From Bolinopsis microptera (Eukaryota > Ctenophora > Tentaculata > Lobata > Bolinopsidae), in assembly GCF_026151205.1 (NCBI RefSeq), contig NC_087084.1:3566845-3630844 (forward strand): 64,000 nucleotides of DNA, read 5' to 3'. Of this stretch, positions 1 to 13,276 are shown piece by piece. The notes beneath the pieces are model-generated. The model ran no database searches and was not told where the DNA came from. It saw only the letters and a program-made list of their open reading frames with translations. Each line of letters opens with the position of its first letter. Within the stretch, counting starts at the first letter, position 1. A program made the translations under genes and the position numbers.

Positions 1-2100
1 AAAAGAGGTCTCGTATTCTGAGTGTGACAAAGTTTACGAAATGTTGCCTTAAAGCCGTTCGATCACTGCCCTTTAGGCCTACATTGTATCATAATTGTTA
101 GATTGACCTAATCTACTATATTTTAGACCAAAAAATGCTAATTGGGCAGCTATGGTAAACAATGTCACAAAAATGTGACATTCTTTACATAATAGTGCCT
201 AAAAGCAATACATTTTATTTTTGAGCAGTGCATATGGGAGTATGGGTCACGTGGCTAATGTTCAGAACTTATGAACACGCTAGATTAATATATGTTAAAA
301 TTAAACCACTATCGTCAAAAACGCTGTTTTAGAAATTTACCAATTTCCTCAAACTTCAATGAACGTGTCCTTGTAGTAAGTTTAAAATATTTATGTAATT
401 TCCGGTTAGGAGGAACATTATTTATGAGTAGCAATTACCATTAACAATGATGGGTGTTAAACGCTTCGTGACGATGGTATTTTGTGGGATGCAGATTGCA
501 GAACGTCTGACTTGTTAAAATCTATTCTACCTCGCAGTAACCTCCAACTTTTGTTTAATCTTGTGGATTGGGTTTAGTGAGCGGTACGGACTTCAGGACA
601 ACAACACAAACTATGTGTTGTTGTCGTAATTTAAGGTCATTTAATTTGACAACTCTGTGGTGTCGGCGTGTCTTTGTTATTTGATATTTCTTTATTGAAC
701 TCGTACCTATGCGACCGTTGTGGTGATTAAAATGTTGATGTCAGCGAACATGAATGTTAAATAACCAACTAGTGGCCGTGTAGTGTGTACCTAAGTTAAG
801 GTCCTAGACGGTGGGCATGTAACCGTATTACTATTAGTTTTGACACGTGACAATGATTCTGGGCTTTGGTTGGTAAATATTGGAAGCTGATTGGTTAATT
901 GCAGTCACGTGCCTACAGATTTAGGGTGCACCTCTCAATATCCTAACCGTGATTAAACGATGTGGACTAAAAACAACAAAATAATCGATAATCAGCCAAA
1001 AGAAGTCAACCGGTTCCAAACAAATATCAGAATAAGTCAACTATAAGTTAAAATAATTTAGTATGCAAGTCAACTATAAGTTAAAATAAGTAAAACCTCG
1101 GTTAAAAACCCACCTAACACTCATCACCTGGCACTAATAAACCTAATAAAACACGTACTGTATGTCTCCGGAAATCCTTCTTCTACTCGTTCCACGTTAG
1201 CTGGAAGGAACATCTAGCTAATAATTTGTGGCGTACATAAATTCTTCGGATTTTCCTTGGACGTCAAAGGAAGGGAAAATAACACGGGATATTATGACAT
1301 GCTAGGGATCATGATACGATATAATGTCTTCATCTAAACTATTAGTGATTCCCCTTTCCCGAAATATTCAACCGTTTGTAGAATATTCTGGAATAATCTA
1401 AGCGTTTATGGTAACTTCTGAAATAAACCGTTCGTGGTTATTTCAACCACCTTTTAAAAGTGGATAGTCTCCACTTTTTACGAAAACCTATCGTTTTACC
1501 TGTCAATAGGTGTCGACAGCTCTTCTAAAAACCCGTCCCTGTTCTGATTGGTTGAGCGCAAGCACGTGGGCAAATACTGGCCTCTGATTGGTTAGCACCA
1601 TAACCACGTGACTTACCCTAGTTTTTCTTACTGGATAGTATCTGTCCCGAGTTGATAAGATCGTCATGAGATCGCTCGCTGATAATTATAACTTTACAAG
1701 TCACCCGAGTCTGTTTTTATGTATTGTGAGGTAGTTACTAGTTTATTATTAAAACTCAGACATCCTGAAAATATGTCCCACGAACCTACAACGTGACTTA
1801 ACACTTTGGGTGGGACTTTCTGATAACCCCCCAGACTGTAATGCTTCTGATTCCCGTTCTAATCTTTATGTTTCGGGATCTTTGTTATATAGTGCTCGCA
1901 TTATGGCACTTGTGATATGTTAAATATGTTAACTATGTTAAATACATTACTTATTGTTACTGTGATGCTGTATTTAGCTAATACCAACACACCTTGTTTG
2001 TTGTGGTATTTGTCGCTGTGTGTTTGTCTAGTTTGTCTAGAGCCAAAACTACTTTTGTTACTTATTCTGTGACACCCTTTGTAGCGGACAACAGCTTGTT
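1..2100. other. Non-coding stretch, no gene seen
   Basis: No open frame here has coding character. Two copies of a 20-base direct repeat lie near 1037 and 1071. CACGTG palindromes occur at 248, 844, 906, 1563 and 1605, more often than expected in AT-rich DNA. I see no conserved exon or RNA gene. Confidence 0.5.
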
Positions 2101-2121
2101 TTAGAGTATTGGTCACGTGAC

Positions 2122-2250
2122 AGTTCACTCTGCTTCACTTTCACTCTGCTTCACTTTCACTCTGCTTCACTTTCACTCTGCTTCACTTTCACTTTGCTTC
2201 ACTTTCTCTATGCTTCACTTTCCCTCTGATTCACTTTCTCTCTACTTCAG
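2122..2250. repeat. 16-bp pyrimidine-rich tandem repeat
   Basis: About eight imperfect copies of a 16-base unit (TCTGCTTCACTTTCAC). The right-hand copies have drifted. The short open frame across it (Ser/Leu/His/Phe-rich) is a by-product of the repeat and not a gene. A CACGTG lies just upstream at 2114. Confidence 0.85.
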
Positions 2251-2899
2251 ATTTCTTGCTAAGTTACTTCTGCCTGTGCCCTGTAAAAACGAGAATGTTG
2301 ATATCATGCATTAACTTGATGTTAATGTTAAAGATAATGTTAAAGTTAAAATGAATAACCACGCAAATTGCTCTGTCCCTTACAACGAATTGGTTGCCAT
2401 TGGTACCCCCCCGTTCGAGGTCTCGGACGTGAATGTAAATTTGGTAAACCTGCAAGTTTTCCTTTAGTAAGGTTTGTGTCTTGTTTTAGAGGACGACAGT
2501 TTGTTCTCGAAGCTTGATCACGTGACCCAGTTAAAGAATGTTGAGATGTGAATTTTAATCTGCTAAACCTACACGTTTTCCATTTCTATTAGTATTAACA
2601 TGATTAAGTTCGAGTCTGGTGTGCGAGGTACGTGTTTTGTGGTACTAGTTGTAAGTTCGTACCATGGCTCCGTTCTAACCATGTCTCAGGACTCGGTATT
2701 ACTTTTAATTCACTTATATTCAGTACAATTCGGTACATTTTCTTTAAATTTAATTTGTGTTTCAGTTTGATATTCGTTTCACCTAAATTTGTAGCTAGTC
2801 TGATAGAATTCAAAGGGTATAATCATAGTGTGCCATTTGCTGCTCCCATTTCGACGTGCCATCCGACCATCGTTCATTGTTTTCTGTCCAGTAATTGAC

Positions 2900-3243
2900 G
2901 ATCACGTGACAGAACTATGTACGATCACGTGACAGTACTATGTACGATCACGTGACAGTACTATGTACGATCACGTGACAGTACTATGTACGATCACGTG
3001 CCAGTAATATGTACGATCACGTGACAGTACTATGTACGATCACGTGACAGTACTATGTACGATCACGTGACAGTACTATGTACGATCACGTGACAGTACT
3101 ATGTACGATCACGTGACAGAACTATGTACGATCACGTGACAGTACTATGTACGATCACGTGACAGTACTATGTACGATCACGTGACAGTACTATGTACGA
3201 TCACGTGACAGTACTATGTACGATCACGTGACAGTAATATGAC
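2900..3243. repeat. 23-bp satellite with a CACGTG palindrome in every unit
   Basis: Fifteen head-to-tail copies of a 23-base unit that starts GATCACGTGACAG and ends CTATGTAC. Copies begin every 23 bases from 2900 to 3222. Variation is slight (AGAACT or AGTAAT variants), and the palindrome TCACGTGA is kept in every unit except the one at 2992, where its last base differs. The copies abut without spacers, so this is a minisatellite and not a CRISPR-like array. CACGTG is the core site of bHLH-Zip factors (Myc/Max, USF, MITF type). Binding here is inference. Confidence 0.93.
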
Positions 3244-6200
3244 CACATTCATTAATTGAGTAAAGTCGGTAAAACCTAAGAATTTTTCGGGATGACAGTC
3301 GACAGAACAGCACGATAGATAAATTCCTGATTGTAGAAATGTTGTCAATTTGAGTCAGAACCCTATTTAGGGGGGCAGTGCACGGCGAATGTAAATTGTA
3401 AATGCACGGTTAATTAATAGAGGTAGAATTGACATAGGCTTAAGGTTACACACGAAAGTCGAAACCAATGCTTGGGGAAAAGAAATAGTTCCAGTTAATA
3501 AAAACACTGTAAATAGAGACACAGTAAATAGAGACGCTGTCAATATCGACACGGTAAATAGAGACACAGTCAACAGAGGTTCGACTGTAACCTACGTTTC
3601 CACTAGATTACCAGACACATTTCTCCATTTATCTTCATCTGCAACAAGTAAAACGGGAATAACATATACCCTACTAGTAAACGGTGCTAAAAATAGCCAG
3701 TCAACCTCTTTAAAAGCCCTCTCAAGCCATCTAAAGCCATCTAAAAGCCATCTAACAAGTCACCCACATCAGAGTTCTGACTTTCTTCAGAACTCTAGGT
3801 GCGATATGGTTGGGACAGCTGGTGACAGTCCTGTGACAGGTTACACACGAAGTAGGCACGCCCCGGGGTTGTTGTAGAAACACATAGTTATCTCTAAATA
3901 TTGGAAAATGTGACGTATTATTATTATACCCGAGTAGTACTTTTTATTTTGAAACTTTTACAAGAACCTCGCATATTTATTATTTATGTTGTATTTTTAG
4001 AGGATATTTTGGCGTAACATTACGATGAATTGGTCGAGTTGTCTGATCTTCACGCTGAGAGGGTGTACCAGCGTTCACTTGTCAAGATAAAATATGTATC
4101 ACGCACGCCAGATAGCTCACATTCTCAAAATAACGACGTCTCGGTGCGAGTCACTTTTTGAGCCAATTTCATATAATACGTACACAATTATCGTAGTCAG
4201 TACACAAAAACAGGATCCTCACCTTCCAGTGCCGTATTTGCTGTTAGATTTGCCTTTGTTCAGTATTTAAGATAGCATCTTGTTATGGAATGCTTCATAA
4301 GCTCATTAGCCAATCAAAGGATTTCATCTTTAAAACTTAAATCATGCGCTTATTACAAACTGCTTAGTGTAAGTTAATTTGTCGACAAAATCTAAAAAAG
4401 ACCATTCCGATTTTAATATATTATTATTAATAGGGCGGGTAAATATTCCGAATTCTTGAACGATGCTGGTTTTATGGTACTCCTGCTCACATAAAGGGTG
4501 TTTTCCCTTTTACCCCAGTCGAACTTTCCAAATTAAACGCATTATAACTTTAGAAATCACATTATTGATGCTCATCTGGCGCCGTCGGGAAATTTCCGAG
4601 GTTCTATTTTTAATAGTGCTAGTATCCATTTAATGAACTTAATGTTATTATAAATATATTTATTATTTCCAACTGTCTCTGAAAGCCTGTGGACTCTGAA
4701 ATATATGCTATATACTATAGGCGATTCTTATCGAGGTATGGGAACTTTCTTCTTGATAAAATTACGAGCGGTGACTTGTATTTTAAGTTTATTAGAGACG
4801 CTAACTTACTCTTAACATCCTCAGTAATTTCTGATAAGTCCCCGTTTACTGTTATTCTTTAGTCTTACAGCAACTTTAGTCTTTGTTGTTTAGTCTTTTG
4901 TTCAAGAAGTTTTTCTACGTCATTTTAATAATCAAGTAAATACGGAGATTTAGTCGAAGAGAACAATTTGTGTGTTTTTGTTGATGATTTTGTAGAACTT
5001 GATGACCGATTCCCCATGATCCAACTCAGTTCGTAGTGTAAATACGGGCGGTGCATGATAAAAACAACTCACCACAATTAAAACTTTAATTCAGGATATT
5101 ACGATTGATATTTGATACTACGCTTGCTTCCGAAACTACTAATTTGGTAATTGCAAACGTAAACAGATCTTTCATGAAAAAAGAACCCTGTCGTCATTAC
5201 ATAACCATGACATACCAAGTAATTTAAAGTAATTATCATTTCATTAAATCGGCTGAACTCTGTTGTTATTCACCTACTACCTGCGTAGTTATAATTATAT
5301 TTGATAAAGGAGCACAAATAATTATGGATAATCACACCTAAACCTCCACCCCTTCTTCCATGATGACATCTGTACTTACTAAAACTTACAGTTGAAAGCT
5401 GTGACACAATCTCTCGGAGAGACCGTTAGACGAGTTCAGTAATTCGTTTTCTGTTCAGCAGCCGTCGAGGCGGGCTTTAATGGATTGGCAGGTCGCTCTG
5501 TGTGATGACCAGGTCGCTGTCGCACGTGACTTTAGGCTCGGTCATGCTGTTAATCACGTGATAACAGGTGAAGAGGTTTTTAAGGTTCTGTGGTTTAAGG
5601 TAAGGATTATCAGAATGGTTAGTGTTAGGTCTTCAGTTAGGTTTCAAAACCCTAGATATTCTTTATTCTCACCACGTAAGGATCCGTCACGTTATAAGTC
5701 ACGTGCTATGACACATGGGCAGGTGCTGGGTCACGTGGGCGCCCACGTGGTTGTTTGATCCTGTCTGCGGATCAGTTGACTCCTGGTACAGGTCATAGTC
5801 CACCGTCAGCCCATAATCCAGATTATTGGCTACAGTTACTGGCACTTTTATCACTCTTCATACCTGATAGAAATATTATGTGACCCTGATTCAGCCATGA
5901 TGCAACCTTCACAGCTCCCCTATATACTCCTATAGAATGCTGACCCCTGATTGGCTGTTTAACCTCAGGAGGGTTGAGTTCTGCTCCCTTATTGGCAGAT
6001 TAGTGAAAGGTGGAGAGGACCTCCAGTAGATACTGGCCCTACCCGCCATTGTTCGAACGTGTGTGGGAGTGCGTCAAAGTGCTCCTTTATCAAATATTCC
6101 CTTATCTCCCAATTCCAATCCCGGAATTTGAGCGCCTTTTTTGCCCTTCGATTGCCCTCTTGATAAGTCACACCAGTCATTTCAGCTTTTCGATCATTTC

Positions 6201-7030
6201 AGTTTTTTAGTTTCCTTGACGTTGTGTTCACGTTGAATAATGAGCTGAAGATTTCTTTAACAATCGCAGTTTATCGTATCACTTTAAAGACACAGCGACG
6301 CCGACCTAACGAATCGTTCTGAAGCAAGATTTGTAAGATTTCCTTCAGTGTTACGTTCGCCTCTGCGGGCAGCTTTGAGGAACATATTTTGTGTTTTTCG
6401 ATCTCCTGATTCTGTATTTAGTTTGTTTGTTGACATATTTTGGGAGTTTCTCCTGAATGTTGTGGTCTTTCTTGTGAATTGTGGTTGTGGTTACCTTAGC
6501 TTATGAACGACGGATATAAGTTTAAGTTTTAGATTTTCAGATCTCATGCATCGTGGTGTTTAATAGCTTGGTCTCGTATGTGCGTTTTACTTTCAATGGT
6601 ATGCTTCATCATGGAGTTGTGTATTGTAGCTTGTTCCTTTTTGTTGGTTGTTATTTTGCTTTGCAATTTATCTGAAATGGCCAACTAACAGATAGTCCCC
6701 TTATTTGCTGCCAATCCCCTTCCTTTAGTCATTATTCCAGTGATTTTGTACTTTTGTAAAACTGCAATTTGAACAGTTTGTCTCTTTCATTAAATCCAAG
6801 TTTTGGATGCGAGTCTTGAAACACCCTGTATATTCTCTTCCTACCTTGTTCAACCTTCACAATTTCTCTGATCCCGGACCACGCTGGATTTCCTCCTGGA
6901 GTACTACATTTGTATATTCTCGCCAACTTTCTAGTTTTTTAAACCTTGTTGTTGTTTCCATTTTTGTTGTTCTTTGTCGCACGCATTTTCCCTTTCTCCA
7001 GACTAATTAATTAATTAAATAATTAACTCT
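3244..7030. other. Intergenic DNA upstream of the RhoGEF gene
   Basis: No gene recognised. Short open frames (for example 5480-5758) have neither homology I know nor splice context. CACGTG occurs at 5523, 5555, 5700, 5732 and 5744; the last two are the halves of an 18-base perfect palindrome at 5732-5749. Promoter elements for the gene at 7038 may lie here, but no specific site can be assigned. Confidence 0.4.
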
Positions 7031-7032
7031 CA

Positions 7033-7040
7033 GAACAATG
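7033..7040 (+). promoter_or_regulatory. Splice acceptor 4 nt before the RhoGEF start codon
   Basis: The sequence ends AACTCTCAG at 7033; four bases (AACA) then lead to the ATG at 7038. The acceptor either receives a spliced leader in trans or joins a non-coding upstream exon in cis. No upstream coding exon was recognised. Confidence 0.5.
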
Positions 7041-10000
7041 GTGCACGTTAAAAACTACCCATGTTCCTGTTGCGAGGATTGTGTGTTTATCCCCTACGTT
7101 AGCTACGAGGCTGGTAAGGGCAGTCTCAGAGCTGCTAAGAGGAGGTTCATCTGTACTGATAATATTGTAAGTGGTCTATTGTGACGTCATTAATTAATTA
7201 ATTAATTGATAAGTTCAACACTGCTATGTAATGAATAATTTGAGAAGGTTCTCGTTTAAGATGATTAAATTGAAGAATTGGTATCGTGATGTTGTTAGGT
7301 ATTGCTTATAAAATTTTAAGTATAGTGTATACTGAGTGAAAATTAATTTTAATAAGCCAACAATTTATAGGCGGGGTTGAAACAGTATCTGATATTTTTG
7401 ATAATAGAATTGCATTTGTGTCCGTACAGATTAGGTTATATACTGGTAATATCAACTAACTTCGAACAATCATTCAATTTTAATCCTATTAATAACCCCC
7501 CACATCATGTTAAGGACCCCACTAAGTCTGTATAAATCTATTATAACTAGAATTGAAGTAGTAGTTTGTTAATTGTAATATTATTAGAAATTCAAGTCAT
7601 TAATAACCATGTTCCAAGCAAGATAGGTTTGGATACTAGAAAAATTTGAAAATTATCGAGGGATCGCGAATATTAAAATTAAATCACCGCAATTTCAACT
7701 TCCTGGCGATATTACTATTATATGGTAATATTCTCATTACATCGTTTTATAACTTTCCTGTTTAATTTTTCATTTCCTCAAACAATGAATCAGGAACTAG
7801 TTTTCACATCATCACTATCAGGAACTGAAATGAAAATCCGTCGTCAGGAAATTAAATTCTGCAAGATTTGCTCCGCGGTGTCAGCAATGAGCATACAGTT
7901 TCTAGCAACTTATAACGCTTAATTAACACCTCTGTCACTAATTCAATTCAATAGTCAACAATAATTATTTCCTGCAATTTTCTGCAATTATCTACCGGAT
8001 ATCTAGCAATCTTCCGGGAGATTTTCGACAGATATAGGAAAAAAATGTCGGGAGATGAACAATTTTCCGGGTAATGATAAAGTCGATAATATCCTTTTAA
8101 CAATTAATTAGTTTATTAACACTCAATTAATTACTTAATTAACAGTTCATTGTTTCAGTTACGAATCTCCCAAGAGGTTGACGAACAGGATGTTAGACAT
8201 CAAGATAAAGGATCACCAAGAAGGATTACGATAATGCAGGTAAGCATCACCGAATTAAGCAAATAATTGTATTTTATAAGTCTTTGTAGTGAACTGATTT
8301 CTTTTTGATATCTTCGGCACCGTAATATAAAACCAAATAAACACATTATTGTGGCTGCTCTATTTTTATGAAATGTGAAATGTGAACCGGTTTATTCAGG
8401 GGGTGAATAAAATGCAGATAATAATTAAATATTACCAAGTTGTAGCAGCTTATTAACAATCTGATTAAGTTGTGCGTTGTTATTGATTCTCATTTGATGA
8501 TCCCTTCGAGAAAATGTCTTGTTTTTTTTCTTCTGAATAGTCTCAGTAATGACAATGTTCTAATGAAGGTAAAAATATCACGTACCGACATTTCTTCGTC
8601 ATACTCACATTCCCAAATAATTTGTTATATTTTAGTGTTGAAAGTATTAATGAAAGTATTAAATACTTTCATCACTACTATTAACAAATAATTTGATAAT
8701 ATGAGTATGACGTAGAAATCTCCTATCTATCTACCTTTATTAGAACATTGTCATCACTGAGTCTACTCAGAAAAAAAACAGAAATTTTCTTGAAAGCTTA
8801 TTAACAGTTTCATATTTATAGCGGCTCTAATTTCAAAGTAAACCCGACCTGCATTACAAATATATTTCTAATATTCTGATCAGTAAAATGCTGGCCCAAT
8901 AAATTTCGCTAACAAAACCGGTGGCCTCTGTAATATAAGGTAGCATTAGAAAATCAACACTCCAAACTAAATAAATCATGCTCATTTCATAATATTGACT
9001 ATACGAGCATTATGAAATGAATCTTTTCGTTTTTGTGGCCGTTATTACTATCTACAGATAAGCTCTTATTTGTAGATAAGGATATCTTATCTTATTGATA
9101 AGGTTGTTTTCCATCTAACTACATATTATATCACTTTCCTCTCACTTGCCTACTGATCAACTGTTAACCAATCATGTCTGTCACCAATTAGTTCTTTTGA
9201 AATTTGGTCGGCATTTTAGCTTGTCCCCTCACCAAAAATTATCTGTTGTATCTAGATAACAACTCAATCGTTATCAGTTGATAAGGATTTTTCACGTAAA
9301 CACAACACTTACCTGCTAACCGGTTATCGATTAACCTTCCCTGTGTTGAGCATTAACGCAAATTAGCGTGACAAAATGTTGTTACTCCGTTACAATTTCA
9401 AGTTTGACACAATTTCAAGTTTGACATTTGACAGTTTACACTATTATATATAATACACCTGTATTATAACAGCAGAGGTTTATGAGTATTTTATTAACCG
9501 TAATAATATGTGCAATTTAAGACTACGCGGGTGGTAAATCACCACTCCAGATTTGTTTGAGTTCATATTACTCAATATGGGCTTTCATAACTCAACATGG
9601 TTCTCCGTCAGTCTATTTATAGCACACAGCTTTCCCAATCTGTCAAGCTATCCATGATATCGGTTAATATGGTGGTATGATTCTCTACAGTTCGGGGTCA
9701 GGAGTCATAATATGAAACTTTTTACTGTTTATAGCTCTGTCTTTAATTTTCTATATTATATACAGCGTAAACTGTCGAATGTCAAACTTTAAATAGGACT
9801 GAGTCGTGCTGGTATTTTAGGAATGCTGTGCGCGTTTTTAAGACTCTGTTTGGGGGGGTCAGTTCGCATTATTGTTAGTTCATCCGTTTATTTTGAGTTA
9901 AGCTATTGAGTTGTTGTTAACAAACTTTTTGTTGATTGTGTATCAAGTTGTTGTTAACAATTTTTTGTTGATTAAGTTATTGAGTTATTACTTTTTATTG

Positions 10001-13000
10001 ACTAATTTTGTTTCAGCGTATGAGTACGATGTCAGGAAAACAGAGACTAAATCCAGAGTGGGTAAGACAGAAGGTTATAGAGGAGATAATTAATTACGAG
10101 GAGGGATATGTTAAGAACCTTAAAGACGTTATTGAGGTAATTTTATAATTAGTTAATTAGTTTTATTAGACATTTCTACGGCTGCTTGGTTGAGATCATA
10201 TAGAATATTTGTTTTTGGAACCTTAATCTTATATAATTACATGTACGATTGGATTGCAATTGCTGGATATTTTATTTACATTAACTTTAACAGGGTCCCT
10301 TAAAAGAAGCTAGACTCAGAAAAGATCTTTTCAACGATAACCAGATAGAACGACTTTTCAATAATATCGAAGAACTTTTCGAATTTCAGGTAAAATTAAT
10401 TTTCTGTGGATTAGATAATTTAAATTATTCATAATCCATTATATTGTATCATATTTCAAATATTATTTGGAATCCATTTTGATGTCCTATTGATAATCCC
10501 TCCACTCTCCAGCTTGTGCCTAGAACTAACAACTCTTACAAAAAAACTCAGTCCATAACAACCAGTCTATATTCTCTATAACCAACAACATATAACAACT
10601 AACTAATTAGTTAATTAATTTTGTAAATATATTTAATATAAACCCCATCTTATCAGGTTCAGTTTCTGGAGTCACTAAAGAACCGATTAAAGACAATCGT
10701 ACACAAATCAGAAATAGGGGATACGTTTACAGAGTACCAGGACAAATTCGTGGATATTTATAGCAGGTTAGTGATTAATAAGTTTGTTAATTGATAAGTT
10801 TGTTAATTGATAAGTTTGTTATTTGATAAGTTTGTTAATTAATAAGTTTGTTAATTATTCAATAATTTTGTTTGTTATCTGCTATTATTATCATCCGATA
10901 TTCTGGGTCACGTCATTTTAATTTAAATGACGCTACTCGCCGACTTAGCCGACTCAGTAAAACTTTTAATTCAGAGCTTTTCTCCACCTTGTAAGACTAG
11001 ACTTTTTGAGTACTGCTGGAACTTTAAAATTCGCTGATTATGTTATGCAAGCTCCGCCCTAATTCCGTTTTAACCGAAATTACGTAACCACATAACACTG
11101 CAACACGATGACACGATGACAACACTAACAGATATGTTGTAATTTATTAAATTACTAAATTAGCACTGCATACCAGACAAAATACTTTATCAGAGACAAT
11201 TCCTTATCCAACACGTGACACTAACATTACGTATTATTATTCAGGTACTGCAATAATCACAGTAGCGCACTCGCTGAGTACACGATACTAAATCAACACA
11301 TGATTTACACCATCTTCTTCGAATCATGTAGACTACTTAAAGACATGGAGAGCATCCCGTTAGATGGGTAGGTTATTAAATAAATATATTTATAGTTTCC
11401 TTTATTTTAGTTATTTAGTTAATCATTGGGTTAGAACTTTTGCCGAGCTCTATTTTTTCCCTTTCTTATCCTGTCAAATGTGTAAATTTAATTTCTTAAT
11501 GTTTGATTAATTACGGTTAATACTCTGCAGGTATTTATTAAAACCGGTTCAAAGGATTTGTCAATATCAGCTACAACTTAAAGAACTACTGAAATACACT
11601 ACCTCAACACACCCCGATCACGCCAAGGTAACATTTCTTACACATTTCTTACACATTTCTTACACATTTTGTACACATTTCTTACACATTTCTTACACAT
11701 TTCTCACACATTTCTTACACATTTCTTACACATTTTTTACACATTTCTTACACATTTCTTACACATTTCTTACACATTTCTTACAGATTTCTTACACATT
11801 TTTTACACATTTCTTACACATTTCTTACACATTTCTTAAGTACGTACTACTCACATATAAATCAGAATGATCTGTCTCATGAAATGTTCAAACCAATCAG
11901 CTCGCAGTTCCGAACGGGAATATACGAGGGTTGCTTGTTCAACAGTTGTTCAACAGTTGCTTGAGCCTTGAACTTGCATCATAAAAGTTAGTAGGCTTTA
12001 AAGTTCAATATTTAGTTCTTAATTAATAAAAGTTTGTCTCTCAGGTAAAAGATGCAGAGTGTATCATGAGCAAAGTTGCTTCAACCGTAAATGAAAGGAA
12101 GAGAAGAACAGAGAATATCAACAAATTAGCACAGTGGCAGTCAACTATAGAGGACTGGAGAGGGGAGGATATCTTAGTCAAGTCCAGCATCATGATCCAC
12201 AGTGGAAGTCTTTACAAGATTAGCGCAGGCAACAAACAGCTGCGGAGATTTTTCCTGTTTGATAAGCAGCTGGTGTATTGTAGGAAGGTGCTAGGAAGTG
12301 GAAAATTGCAGTACAAAGGAAGGATAAACTTGGATCAGTGCCAAACTGTTAATCTGGACGATAATTCAGGTATTTTATTTTTTAATCCATTTTTCATGTG
12401 ATATTTTCTTCCTCAATTCAATAATTCTATTAATTATTCAATTAATTATTTTATTACTTTTTAAATTAATTACTTAATTTATCATTAAATTAATTATTTG
12501 ATAACTCTACAGAACCGGGTGTTGTGAACGGCTGGAAGATGGAAAACAGAGTTAAAAACAAATGGATTGTTTTGTTTTGCAAGAAAAGTTCAGATAAAAC
12601 GGCCTGGTTAGACGCACTGAAAGAGGAACGTCGACAGGTTCGTTAATTAAGTTATTAAATAATTAGGTTCGTTAATTAAGTTAATCAATTAAATAATTAA
12701 TATTATTCGTTAATTAAGTTATTAAATAATCAGGTTTTTATAATATATCGTTTTATATAATTAGTTTTATAATAATTCGTTTTATATAATTAGTTTAATG
12801 TGTTCTGCAGACTTTACTACCCGAGGAAGTGCAGCAAAACACATGCGACTGCGATTTACCAATTTGTGATTCCTTACAGCTAAACTTTAACTAAGTTGAC
12901 ACCCCACATTTTAGCTGACACCCCACATTTTAGCTGCTTAAACAATCTTTGATATCTTATAATCGTTTATTATTTGATGAAAGCTTAAAATCTAACATTT

Positions 13001-13276
13001 TCTTTGCAGGTGGAGCTTGATGAGGAAAATAATTTCGTGATACCTGAAGCACAGAAACAAGCCGCGTACGTCCAGGTCACCAGATCTAACTCAACTCGAA
13101 GCAAAAAGCTTAACTCTTTTTCGCATAAATATAAGTCAACTTCAGATTTAAGAAACAGTTTATTAGTGGACCCAATCCCTAGGGACAGTAAAAGTAAATC
13201 AAATAAAAAGTTAAAAGGGTTTTCTAATAAGATGTTTTTAAAAAAGCAGAAGAAGTTGTTACACTTACATGACTAG
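7038..13276 (+). CDS. Rho guanine-nucleotide exchange factor, collybistin/Asef/SPATA13 type (DH-PH)
   Basis: Ten phase-consistent exons: 7038-7166, 8159-8239, 10017-10136, 10294-10389, 10657-10766, 11245-11367, 11531-11627, 12045-12369, 12513-12637, 13010-13276; about 490 residues. The DH domain is roughly residues 88-285: a first conserved region starting VIEEIINYEEGYVKNL, and a third with LLKPVQRICQYQLQLKELLK at about 221-240. The linker NERKRRTENINKLAQWQ and the PH domain (about 293-402, with RRFFLFDKQLVYCRK) are very close to the ARHGEF4/ARHGEF9/SPATA13 family, which activates Cdc42/Rac at membranes. The C-terminal tail is basic and Ser-rich. I find no SH3 domain before the DH; the first 70 residues include a Cys cluster (CSCCEDC) that I do not recognise. 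Family assignment is firm. Which paralogue it matches and its exact GTPase are inference. Confidence 0.93.
8511..8792. mobile_element. Small foldback MITE in a RhoGEF intron
   Basis: Left and right halves are inverted copies. The left has AATGACAATGTTCTAATGAA and the right the complementary TTAGAACATTGTCAT. The inner arms match too (GTCATACTCA against TGAGTATGAC). The centre carries the motif AAATAATTTGTTATA, which recurs near 32287 and 37366. There is no coding capacity, and no target duplication could be fixed. Confidence 0.7.
10780..10857. repeat. Short AT-rich tandem repeat in a RhoGEF intron
   Basis: About five copies of a 16-base unit (TTGATAAGTTTGTTAA type) immediately after the splice donor of the exon ending 10766. 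Confidence 0.7.
11631..11839. repeat. 11-bp minisatellite in a RhoGEF intron
   Basis: About 19 copies of ACATTTCTTAC with occasional variants, starting four bases after the exon that ends at 11627. The pyrimidine-rich array lies between the exon encoding the third DH conserved region and the long DH/PH exon. No function can be assigned. Confidence 0.9.
12811..12894 (+). CDS. Possible alternative last exon of the RhoGEF gene
   Basis: A good acceptor (TGTTCTGCAG, ending 12810) is followed by 27 in-frame codons and TAA. The frame is phase 0, the phase left by the exon ending at 12637. The peptide starts TLLPEEVQQ and contains two Cys residues (CDC). It would replace the basic 88-residue tail encoded at 13010-13276 with a short acidic, Cys-bearing one. 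Vertebrate collybistin is known to have alternative C-termini. That this exon is used is inference; it could be a chance open frame. Confidence 0.4.
   Translation, partial: TLLPEEVQQNTCDCDLPICDSLQLNFN

Noticed and set aside
2900-3243. CRISPR-like regular repeat
   Set aside because: Units abut without unique spacers and the genome is eukaryotic, so it is a minisatellite.
5480-5758. 92-codon plus-strand frame
   Set aside because: No splice context, no known motif, and a drifting composition that follows CACGTG-rich DNA.
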